The notes beneath the pieces are model-generated. The model saw only the letters and a list, made by a program, of their open reading frames with translations, did not search any database and was not told where the DNA came from. This document shows positions 43,401 through 55,700 of a DNA stretch of 64,000 bases, in pieces (within the stretch, counting starts at the first letter, position 1; every line of letters begins with the position of its first letter). A program made the position numbers and the translations under genes. Location of the stretch: positions 5,988,051 through 6,052,050 of the forward strand of contig KL647288.1 in the NCBI GenBank assembly GCA_000727475.1, in the 5' to 3' direction. Origin of the DNA: Sarcocystis neurona. Taxonomy: Eukaryota; Apicomplexa; Conoidasida; Eucoccidiorida; Sarcocystidae.

Positions 43401-46400
43401 TGAGAGGAAAGACGGTGGACACAGAAGAAAACTGCTTCGTCGAGAGAAGACGAGAACAGGAAGAGACCCTGAAAATCCCTTCCATAAACCGCAGAAACCG
43501 TCTGTACTCCCCGGTCCGGAAGAACAGACGGAAGGCGGCAGCACAGCAAGGAAGCTACAACAGCAGCGTCAGCACCGTCGAAACGCGGCAGCACCGCACC
43601 GGGCGACGAAGAAACGCGGAGTGGAAACAGGACGCAGAAGAAAGACAAGAAACGGTGCAAGATACGCGTGGCGGTTTCTCCTCCTCGCTTACTTCTCCCG
43701 TCGAGCGCATCTCTACACCGAGGATCGGGTCGCAGCCTCGCAGGCGGACGAAGGAAAAGACGGGCACCTTGACGCACACAAAATTTAAATCGATCAAGTG
43801 CAGCGGGACCGGATATACCGGTGCCCCCGTCATAACTCTGGAAGCAAAAACAACAAAGAAAGAGCAGCAGTTGTCAAGCGAGACGTCACGCGCGTCAACC
43901 TCCTACATCCGCAGACGAGGAAAACGCGGGATTTCTTCTTCGGCGAGCGCACGGGGACACACGCAGGGTGGCGAAGGAGACGGAAGAAACAGAAAACGGC
44001 AGGCTGACGCAGGCAACGGCACGAACACAAACGGCGCGTGGCAAGTGCAGGAGACGGCATAGCACGCACTCCGTCTCCCAAACAAAAACACCGAACGAAG
44101 AGGAGACAAGTGAGCCGTCGGAGACCCTGCGGAAAAACTCAGGCACACGCGTCTGGTAAGTGCAAAAGCGAGAATTGCACGGAGACAGGAGACTGAAACG
44201 GACTTGTAACCGGCTCCACCGTGTTTTGATAAGCTTTTGTTAGAGCTGGCAACCTGACAAAGAAGATTCTGTCGGTCCGTGCCAGCACGAGCATGACGAA
44301 AAGGAGCGAAGGCGGAGACGAAAGAGATCCGGGGAAAGAAGAATAGGAAGAAGTAGCAGAGCGGAGCCATGAAGTCTCAACAAGAGACTGCAGAGTCGCA
44401 AAGCGAATCAGCTGCCGCAGATGGCACGCACACAGCTGCCTGCCGGTCTTCGCTCTTCAAGTCGCGAATACACAACATCCAGCCACACCAACGCTATGTC
44501 AAATCACTCCTCCTGATAGGACAAATCTGCTTCGCACGTGCTACTACACATACGTATATATATATACATATGAATATATCCGTATATATACATGCGTACT
44601 CATGCAGATGGAAACATATGTATACAAACACGCAGGCACACAGACATCGTGCCGACCACGAATGCCCGAACGCGTAAAGACTCTTGGCACCGAAGACGAC
44701 ATCTCCAATGTCGCACAGGTCGCACGAGATGTGCATACGTGTATATACATGTGAATAGGGAGATGCACATTCATCTACAGTCACAGGGTCTGTTGAGTAA
44801 TATCCTTACCTAGTCGAAAGATCTATTAGATCCATATTAAACGTTTTGCTTATAAACGGGAATGTGCGTGAGGCACGCAAGTTGCACTCGATCACTTTGA
44901 CGTCGTTCTGCTTGCAGATGTACTGGATATTGAACGGCCCTGTACAGAATTGATTGCACACGTTTGTATAGAAGAGAAGTGAACGCGTATCTGCACTTCT
45001 CCCCATGCAAGTCGCACATGTATACATGTATATACATTTCAATCGGTTACTTTTGACACACACGTAAAACGCACACATGCACACATGCATGCCTTCGTAT
45101 GCAGCCCATCTTCCATACAGAACCCCCCCGGGTATGCCCTCAGGCCAGTAAAAGTTGCAGACGTCACAGAGTAGAGAAGTGTATGTGCTGCAGGACAGGG
45201 GACAGTAGATGCCTCTGAAAATTGACACTCCTCCCTTCGTAAAAAAAAGACGCGGACGCAGATGCGCATGTCATCTGGGACATTCATGCAGTCGCCGGGA
45301 ATTAGACGACGGCGCGAATCTCAGCGAGATTCAAGAGCAAGCGCACTCGCGACAAGGACCCCCAACGCGATTCTTCAGCAAAAAACGACGTCTACCTGGT
45401 TACTACCACACACGTATCTCACGAGGCGGCTCTCAGAGAAGGAAAGTCTTTGACGACCGGATCCTGCGAGACGCATACAGTCGACTGTCACGAGGATCCC
45501 ACCTGAAGCTATGCCTGTTCGACCCTGCCTTTTCTCTTCACCAACGGGGCGCACGTACTGACTTGAAGAGAGGGACACGTGCAACGCGTCTTCGCCACGG
45601 AGAAGACATGTCTTTCGTCCCGCACACCAACACACACACCTACGCTAGAACGCCGCGCTTGCGCCGTCAGGTAGACATATATATATATACATATATAAAT
45701 GCAGAGACCCGTGAGTGTACACAGGTCCATTTCCTTTTTCCCAGTTTGCTAACGCAGAGGTACGAAGTGAGAATCGAAGCTCCGCAGTCAGCTTCAGATG
45801 CAGCAATCCAGATGCAGGCTTGTCGCTGTCAACTTGACTTTCTACACGCTTCACCCGGAGAGACGGAAAGAAGTTTAGACGAGAAGTGACATACCGGAAA
45901 CTTGTAACGCCCTCGCAAGTTTCTGCGAGATCTTCTTCACACGCCTGTGAGCAACAGCGTACAAAAACGTTTCAACAACCAAGTACAAGACGGGCGTACG
46001 TCTGTCTATCTGTTTATCTGTCTATCTACTTATATATATATATATATACACGTACATGTTGTGATGTACGCAAGTGGAGTGTGATAGGCAGAAAGAACAC
46101 TTGCGTACCCGCGTGGCACTATGCATGCACAGCCTTGGGCGCACTGAGGTGCAGACGCAGAACTTTATATTGTCCTGCAGGAGTTTACGGAAACAAGAAG
46201 GGAAGATGAAGCGACAGAAAATTCGAGCCGTGTCGACGGAAGGAAAAAGCGGCAGGAAACAGCGCCGTCACAGAGCGTGCAGAGACGACGACCTCCCCAC
46301 CTTCCCAAATATACACGCACACATACACAGACACATATATACACAAACGCGCCCGCCTACGTGTAGGGAAGTGTTGCCTGTGAATGCGTAGTTGCCGCCG

Positions 46401-46686
46401 TAGTTTACCAAAAATTTAGAAAACACGTCCGTCTATGTACGTGTCTACCTATTCATATCTATACACATATACGTATGTGTATCAGCGCGCGCGTGCGGAA
46501 AATCCCTCGTGTTCGAGTCGAGTTTCGAGCGGCATGCATCTACAAACCAAAGGAGAGAAAAGCAGGCGTTCAAACGCGTGCGTCTGCGACGACGGTGGGG
46601 ACCACAGACACGCACACCTATGGCGGCCGCGATGAGCCGTTTTTGCATGTAAGCTGGTATGACCAGGCAGCGGTCGCACACACGTG

Positions 46687-46717
<31 letters not shown>

Positions 46718-49700
46718 TGTGTTCGACTTTTGTGAACGTGTGTATATTCATTCATATAGAAGCGCGCAGGTAGTCGCATCATGCGCACACACGCCAATAT
46801 TGACAACGATCCACACGCATATAAGGACAGACTCTCACCCGCGCGTAACAGCAGGCGACGATGCTAGCGATCCACACACATTCATGGAAAAGAACGGCCC
46901 GTTACCTGATCGTTTCCACGTAGAGCTTCTGCCCGGGCAGAATCAGCGTTGCGTCTCCCGAGTGCGTCCCTGCGTTCTCTACGTGCTCGCTTATCGCAAA
47001 ATTGATAATCGATCCGCGGTGTGCAACGCTGTCGAATTCCACCTGCGCAGCAGAAACGTAAACATATATCGTCTCTCGGCTTGGAAGTGGACGTAGCAGC
47101 ACGCGCCTTTAATTCTTACCCAGAAACGCAGGCGCAAACGTGTACACACACACACACACACGCACACACACACAGATACGTATCTGCGTCTAGCAGGTGG
47201 GCGAGCGCCCCACGTCGACGATCCGCTCCAGCCTCTCGAGTGAGCTGCATGCGAACACATACATACATACATACACATCCTTGTAGGGAACGACGCGCAC
47301 CTCGCTGTTTACTTATGTACTGACACAACGACAGGCCTGGGATTCTCTCTGGTCCGTCTGACTTTCTTCACAAATTGAAACAACAACGAATTCGAACTGG
47401 ACAGAGAAACAGATGCGCACCTTTGAAATGCACCGCGCGTGTAACAACACGCATATGCAGACGCATGCGTACACGGTCACGCATGCATGCACACGTGAAG
47501 ACGTAGGCAGCACAGGCGCACTGCGGGAAGAAAGGTACCGGAATCCTTGAACTGACAGCTCGTCAGACACCTCTCTCTACCGTGTGGATACACAGTGGTG
47601 GACGTGGTTCCATATGTGTGCACACATGCAAAATTTTGCCTCCACACAACCACGCGTCTCCAAACACACCAACAGACACGTACACAACTACACGCGGCGT
47701 ATACTCAAGAATAACCGAACAAAGAGCGAGTGCTTCGACGTGTGGTATCACTCCTCCACCTGTGGAGAGTCTCTTGTATAGACACGCACAGTTCAACGGG
47801 GCACACCGAAACGCAGCTGTGAAGGAGCGTGCGTGGTGTATGCATGCGTAGTCAAATACGCATTAAAACCCGTTCATGCCGCGTCGCTCGCTTTTCCTTC
47901 AGGTCCACGGTGTGCAAGGTATAAGGTGAAAGGGCAGTTCAGCCGCATATTTGCACAGGTGCAAACACGCATCCACGGAACTTCACAAAAACGTTCGTGC
48001 GCGGCCTGCCGGTTTGGCCGGCATTAAGGTGTCCCTCGGGTGCGCCTCAGACTCGAAAAGCGTTTTCCCCCAGGCACACGCGCGCTTGCAAGTATCAGAG
48101 AGGACTGCTCCGCACAGGCAAACCTTTATCCGGCACAGCGCGTGCGTTTTGCTAGAGCGGCCGCAGCTGCAACACGAGTGTGTGCTCGGTGGGTGCGACC
48201 CAGCACGTGGATCCATAGGACTGACGCGCCGCTGCTGCGCACGCGCGCAGATGCAAAGTCCTCCCGACCCCCCCCCAACCCTGCCGGTGTGGGTACACGC
48301 AAATACGGTGTCCGCTGAATTTGCACGCTTGTTCTTCGTGCCCTGACCGAAGCGCGCGCGTCCCCAAAACTAAACTACACTCGCCCTGGGGGCGTTTGCG
48401 TCCTACCGAAAAGCGCGCAGGGGACACGCGCGCATGCGTTTGTCAAGCCGCTATACAGAGACGTGCGCGCATGGTCGCGGGGACGTTTCCACTTCCCCGC
48501 TGCGCATCAAGGATCCACACCGTTGGAACCGCTGCTGCCGCGCATCTGGACGCACTGCGTGGGGACACCGAACCGCCTGTGGCCGCAGCAGCCGTGCACG
48601 CTGCAAAAGAAGAAAAGAAATTCTTACCTCTTTGGCGCCCTCCACAAACTTGGAAATGACGACGGGAGAATCCCCGCTCACAGTCGTCGCAATTTTTAGA
48701 AACGCGTCGAGCTGGTCGTCGTCGGTTACCACCCGCATCGCAGCGCCGCTCAGGACATACGACGGACGCACCAGGACCGGATATCCAACCTGCACCCAAC
48801 ACACACGTACGATCTAATATGCACATACACATATAGACATATATAGACAGAGAGTGAGAAGGGAATTCGAAACTCGCAGCCACATTTATACACACACATA
48901 CGTGTAATACAAACATACGTCGACGACCGGTTTCAGCTATTTTCCGCGTTCGCAGTCCCCTACCATGTCCCGTATCTTCCACGAACCTAAAAATTATGTC
49001 TTTACACAGGCGCACAACCACAGCCGCACGAATGCCCCGTCGCAGCTTTGAGTGGTGGAATGCCGACTTGCAGCTTTGTGTGCCGCACGTTTTGCAGTGT
49101 TGCAGTCCCTACGCGTTCGCAGTCGGTCGTGCAGACGCGTCGTCACAGAGTCCACGGGCATCTTAAAATGGTTGACACGCATTTGTAATATTTGAATCCA
49201 ACACGTCCAGAGCTTGAGAAAAAACGTCTGCTGCAATGCGCAAGTCACTTTCTAACGCAAGTGTCTTTCCACGTTTACAGTGCTCGTGTGCAGGAAAAAA
49301 GTAGCCGCACATACACAGACACAGGCGCAGCAGCAGCCGACGTCTCTGCATCCCTATGCAGCTCACAAAACTAGGCGAGACACATACACACACACACACC
49401 CACGCACACACACATATTCAGGCACGTGCGTGGAGAAAACCGTCTCTCTTTCGTGCACGGGTGTTGAGAGACCTTTCTCTCTCTCATGTCTCCGAGACAC
49501 AGCCACGCAGGCGTTTCTTGACAGTATCTCACGACAGCCGCGCCGTCTTCTTCGTGTTGTTTTTTGCTTCCCCCCTGGCCATTTCTTCACGGTCCCCAGC
49601 ATGCACTCGTTCCTCATGGAGATACAGCCCCGCCAGTTTCCGTCCCCCGCAGTCGACAGAGACTCAGAAGAGAAGTGGACGACACGAATCCGACAACGTC

Positions 49701-52700
49701 TGGACGGGCACCACCGGATGGCTGCTTGCTGCGTGCAGAGATGGTCCCGTGTGAGTGCAGAAGGTGGGCGCCTGTTCTGAAGCAGCGACCGCAGCTCCAG
49801 GCCAACCGCGAGCGAGCACCTACACACACGCCCACGGGGCTGCGGCGTACCTGCTGGCAGAACAGTTTGGCGGAACTCAAGTTGTTGAACTCCTTCCACC
49901 TAGGCTGGTCAATGTTCAGTTCATCGCACAGCCGACTGAACTTGTGGCGGTCCTCGCAGCAGTCGATCGACGCGACGCGGGTACCTACGATATTCACGCC
50001 GTGTCGCTCCAGCTCCGCGCACAGCGTGTTTGGCGTCTGCCCCCCAACAGAGATAATCAAGCCCGTCGGCTTCTCCAGTTCCCTGCGCAGACGACAGAGA
50101 AAACGCTGTTACTGATATGTCCCTGGCTTTCCTTGGCAGCGGCAACCCCACAGAAACGGCCGCGCCCGCGCGACCACGCATGTGTCTAATCGCGCTGCTG
50201 AAATGCTGCCGCTGCCCCCCGCGTCTGTCTCACAAACGGTTGTGTGTAAACACAAGATTCTGCGCGCCGGGGCGATTGCGACGACCGCGTTCCTTACTAC
50301 ACACGACAGCGCCCTCGACCACTTTTCAATCGAAGACGAGAGACAGACACGGAGAGAGAGAAAGATCTGCGACGACGGCACGGCCTGCCCTCTTCTTCCC
50401 TCTTACTTCGTTGAAAAAGCGACGAGACAGCTGCGCCGCTCCGTGAAAAACACGGTGATGTCTCCGCCGTATGCGACGGCTACGAGCACCGCGCACACGC
50501 GCTTGTACGGAAGACAGAGGAGACAGGCAACGCTTGAGACGTCCCGAGAAAACCAGGACGCCAATACACAGCTGAGCATCTCGGACTGGCAAAGCTGTTA
50601 ATATTGCCGTTGTCTGCTTCCCTCGTTGACTGCTCTGCATGCCCCATCGCAACTATGTTGTCGACGTCATTCTACAATTCGAAGCCCTGCTGCTGAAACT
50701 GGTTCTTGGCTGCGCGACTTATTTTCCCGGCGGCTCTTCTGTAGCTGTCCTACGAACGCAGGAAAGACCTAGCACTTGCCTTGCTTCTAGTCGGAGACTC
50801 AGCAAAACGTCGCACACGAACAGAACAGCCACCACATACGTGCCCCTCTGTTTCACCTGAAGAGCCCCTGTGCGAGAAAATCGTCGGGGACATTCGTTAC
50901 TCGACTTTCTCGTATGAAGCTGCCGCCGCCGCAACAGAAACGGACGTACACAGAGAGACGAAACGGCCCACCGTTGTTTTTCTTGCAGGCGTTGCGCCCT
51001 CTCTCTATCGAGAACAAAGCGGGATCTGGGTGTTACCGCTTCGCCAGTCTACTGAAGCTGCTGCACGCGAGACAGATTCACGAGTTCCTGCTGCTGCACA
51101 ACTTTGCGCTTTGCAAAACTCTCTCTAAGACGCAAGAAATACAGTCTTCAAGGGTGTGACGCCTGGGAGAGCTGAACCGTCGCGCCACATCAAAACGCCT
51201 AGCTGCAGAAACTGTTGTCATTCGTTCTCTCTTCTTCTACATCTACCGGTTAACGGTCGCGACAGCCGCCCCCCCCTGCTGCCGAAGAAAGGCAAAAATT
51301 ATTGTGACCAGCACTTCCACACCTACGCGTATCTCACCGACACGTAACTCGGTTCTTCCACAGAAGACACACACACACGCACATGTGTATAACTGCGATG
51401 TATGTGGACGCAAACGCTCGACCGCCTGTCCTCTTCCGTATACAGCTACGACACCACGTACACAAACGGACACACCCCCAAGGTCCTCCTGCTACGCGCA
51501 GCCAGACACATACATACAGACACACAGACATGTAGCTATTCAGGCATGTGATACACGGCTAAATCTGTAGACCTGTACAAACACGCAGACCACACCCTGT
51601 ATCTGCAACGGCCTGTCAGCGGAATATCTGCACACATTGATATATATCTATATAAAGGGCTCTCCTTGTGGGCCGCGACAGAGACGGAGGCAGGAGAGCG
51701 ACACGCTTCGCCGCTTCTTGCTGCTCCGGCTGCTGCAGCTGCTGCCACGTGGCGAGAAGCAAAACAAGAGAACTCGCATTTTGGGTCTCCTCACCAAATA
51801 TCCATCACAACTTCCACGCTCAAATCTTCGAAGTACAGGCGGTCGCCCACGTCGTAGTCCGTCGAAACGGTCTCGGGATTACAGTTCACCTGCAACAACG
51901 CAGCACGTGCATCTCTCCACATAAGGATTCACCCACATAAAAAATTTTTACCCTTCTTCAAAGGGTGTGCCAGTACACACACACACACATATGCACAGAT
52001 ACGGAAACGACACACCGCGTGCAGCAGGGTCGCCCGTCCAACGTCTGAACGCGTGCTTGACGCACCCAACACCGCAGCAACAATTGAATAATATTCTCCG
52101 TCGGCAGACGTATTTAGTCCACATGCACACGAGTCGGCGCGGGTGAGGGGATGCCCTCTCCGGGCCCCGGACGCACCGGCACCATATTATGTGCCTGAAC
52201 AAATGAGATCGTCATGCTTCTTGTTTATGACGAAGCACGCTACATAGGATGTACTTGTCCCCATACGTACGAACATGCACATCACACTATTATATATATA
52301 TATATATATATTTGTGTATATATATATACAGAGAGACACGCAGATATATATACATGCCCTCTAGTTCCGTTCGTGATTGTCCACGCGCACAAGCACACAC
52401 CTCCGTATACAGAGGCGCGTGTCGCGCCGTGTTGTTGTTGTGTTTCACCGTTCGCATAAATTCTCCCGGAAGGTCGAAACACACGAACATCTGCAGACAC
52501 CTATACATGGATACTGTTTTACATTTGCGCATGTATGTGGAAGACAGAACACGTCTTCTGCACCCCACCATATACGTATACATATATATATATATATGTG
52601 TATGTTTATACGTAGCTACATACATTCTATATAGAGCTATATCTGGGTGTATACATATGCACACACATGTACGTATACGTGGAGTGAGCCGCGTCCAGAT

Positions 52701-55700
52701 AATGCGTGGAGCGAGACGAGGAGGAATAGCTCTGAGAGAAAAAGGAAAGTCGGAAGCCAACGTTCGGTGCACGGGAGCACAAAGGAGACAGGAATGAAAT
52801 CCCTCACCATGATAGCCGAATTGCCGCAAGCGCGCAGCGTCCGCACGCATGAGACGGCAGACCAGTCGAACTCGACACTGGAGCCGATACGGTAGCAGCC
52901 GCACCCTGAGAGATAACAGCAGCAACAGCGGTCCGAGCAAAACTAGGCACGAAAGGCAGGCGAGGAGATATACACACACCGGCACTTTTCGACCCGGAAA
53001 CACACACTCACACAAGCACGTATAGTAATAGACGTTCACACGTCCAGCTAAACGCACGGACGAATGCACCAACACTTGTAGAGACGCATCCATATATATA
53101 CGAACACATTTAATTGCATGTAGGTGTATGTGCGTGTGTGTGAGGGCTGATGAGGGGAAGAAAGCGAGGAAAAAGCGCGACAGAAAAGAGCCGAGACGAA
53201 GGACGCTAACGAATCTCCACATCTGCTGCGACGCACAAAGTTCGGAAGTGAGAAACAACAGTGAGACCCTTTTGAGAAGGAATTTACGGACACCTGACCG
53301 GTGGTACAGAAGTATATCAACACGTTAGTAATTATACAGATACAGACGTAGTGACACACACGAACATACGAACAGATGATCTACAGAGACAGCCAGCCAC
53401 GGACAGATGGACACAGAGAAGACACGCAAAATACGTGTATATATACATATATATACGAACGGATGTGCCCACACACAGACTGCGCAGAATGAAGCCGTGT
53501 GCAACGAAACAGAGAGGCAAAACAGATCTCTGCTTTAAACGTCTAGGGACACGAGAGTCGTACGCATAGTCCTGCAGAGCGACGGGCGGGATACACCGGA
53601 TAGACGAAGCAGGTTCTTGCGGTGCTGTGTGCTGTGCTGCTGTGTGCTGTGCTGCTGTGTGCTGTGCTGCTGTGTGCAGCAGCTTCTGGTGTTGCTGTAG
53701 CTATCTATCTGCTTTATTGGTCAAGGTTGGTGACTTCTGCTCCTCTGCTGCGTCTGTTTGTTCGTGCTCGTTGAACTTGCGGCTGGGTTGCTACTGGCGT
53801 CTGCTCTGGGCCTGCAGCGCGGAGTGTCGCTAGCCGCTGCTGCCTCTCTGAAGACGCTGGTGCTGCCCCCTCTCGCCGCCGCTGCTGTCGCGACCAGCAA
53901 CCCCGCGTCGCTGTATCACTGTCGTCTGTCAATGTGCTGCACTCCGCTGCTGCTGCTACTACCGCTGCTTGTAGCTGCTGCAGAGCACACACGTGCGTGT
54001 GGCTGGCTTTTCGGTAGCTGCTGCTGCTGTGTGTGGCTGCAGTTGTGCGGTGGTGCTGAAGCACCTGTTGCTGCAACTTATTCTCTGCCACTTTACCTAA
54101 GACGACATAGCAAGGCTTCGTTTGCAGTTCCGTTCCCGTCTTGAACGGCTTCACAACGCTGCCGCTGGTCCCCAGTTGATTTAAGATGCTGTTTTCTTGC
54201 CGTCCGACACCCTCCCACGCTTCTGCTTCATCGTCAGATGCTGTTTCGTCTGCAGCTGCAAGAGCAGCGCCAACCTCTTGCGCAGTGCCCGTTTTTCTCT
54301 GCTCCTCCGCAGAAGGCACCGCAGCGGCAAAGGCCGGGGACGCCGCTTCAGCAGACCGGTCCCGCACAGAAAGCGACAGGGGCGAGACGTCGTTCTCAAC
54401 CCCCTGGTACGTCAAATACAAATAGTTCGTAGTAGCAGGAAATTCAGCAGCAAGCGTATCAATCTGCTTGACACAGGGACGCACCCCCACGCCTGTGCGG
54501 TACGACCGCACGTCCCATTCTGTCAATCGGTACCTCCCCTCCTTCAACGCGGCCAAACGCGAACTGCTGCTGCCACTGCTGCTGCTGCCGGTACATCCGC
54601 GCGGCAGCGGCCAGTCGCTTGCCATCGGTGGCAGCAGGTAGCGCGCAATCTGCCGGTCGCTGAAGCCTGCAAAAAGTCAAGGAAGTCACAGCCGTGAAAG
54701 CACAGAGATACGCGCAAATGTACGGAGACGCGGGCGCTGGGATGAGAAAGAGACAGAGCGAAGAAATATCGCGGAAGCGCGACAAACAGATAGACACACA
54801 CACGGAGATATCTGCTGCAGTGAGCGACTGACGCTGACGCCCGTGCGGCCTGCAGAGGCCTATTGAAGTCAGCGAGACACGCCCGGACGACACAGCTCTG
54901 TTGAGCAGATCAAAACGTAACTATCGCAAACAGTGACGCAGGCGAAGCCGACAGCAAAGAGATATAAATTCGCACACGTACAGACACAGGCGTGTAAACA
55001 GGTCTCGGGACGCTCGAAGATAAGCGGCGGCGTCCACAAAACATCTGACAGGTACACACACACATAGACAGATATCGGGAGGGGCAGCAAGAGGCGAGGA
55101 GTTCATGCCGCACATCCGCTCTAAAGCGAGACGCACAGAGGCAAACGTACACAGACCCCGCCAGACTTGAAGGCACCCCTGGAGAGTCCCACGCCTCGTG
55201 TATTGACGGCCCTCATATATGCACAAATATATATATATATATATATATGCAAAATAAACGTGTGGAAGCTTGTGGTGCGGCAAAAATCATGAGGAGCCGA
55301 CGTTGCCCCTGCTGTTCGTGCTGACCTAGGCGAACCTAACTCTGTGCCTCCCTGTACTTGCCCACATATACACAGACGCACACGCATGCGTATATTATAC
55401 GTATACGCATCTCAAACACTGATTGCCTGGCTGCGGGTTTACTGCCTCCACACCGACGTCACCAATATGTGCATGCATATACATATATAAATACACATAT
55501 ACAATGACACGTACGCACATGGCTTTGCATGCACGTGCGAATACTTTCCGTTCTCTATACGGAGACGCAGTTTCTTTTTACAGATTCACACTTCGTATGC
55601 TTGTCAGAACACCATCTACGTGTGCGCGTAGGTGGGCAGCGCAGGCACGAACGGACGCAGAAAGTAGGAATGGAAGAGACGGTCGCGTACCGTATTTTTT

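Noticed and set aside
43154..44062. Plus-strand open frame of 302 codons rich in Lys, Glu, Arg and Gln
   Set aside because: It runs antisense across CPSII exon 15 (43693-43837), whose protein match is clear. The frame follows from the purine-rich strand and has no recognisable domain.
45000..45600. TGCATGC-type palindromes at several sites (for example 15528, 34924, 45085, 47485, 55468)
   Set aside because: This motif is known from apicomplexan promoters, but these lie in introns or repeats within CA/TG-rich DNA, where it arises easily by chance.
53628..54144. Plus-strand Cys/Leu/Ala-rich open frames
   Set aside because: They come from a CTG minisatellite and the antisense of CPSII exon 7. 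Composition follows the triplet bias.
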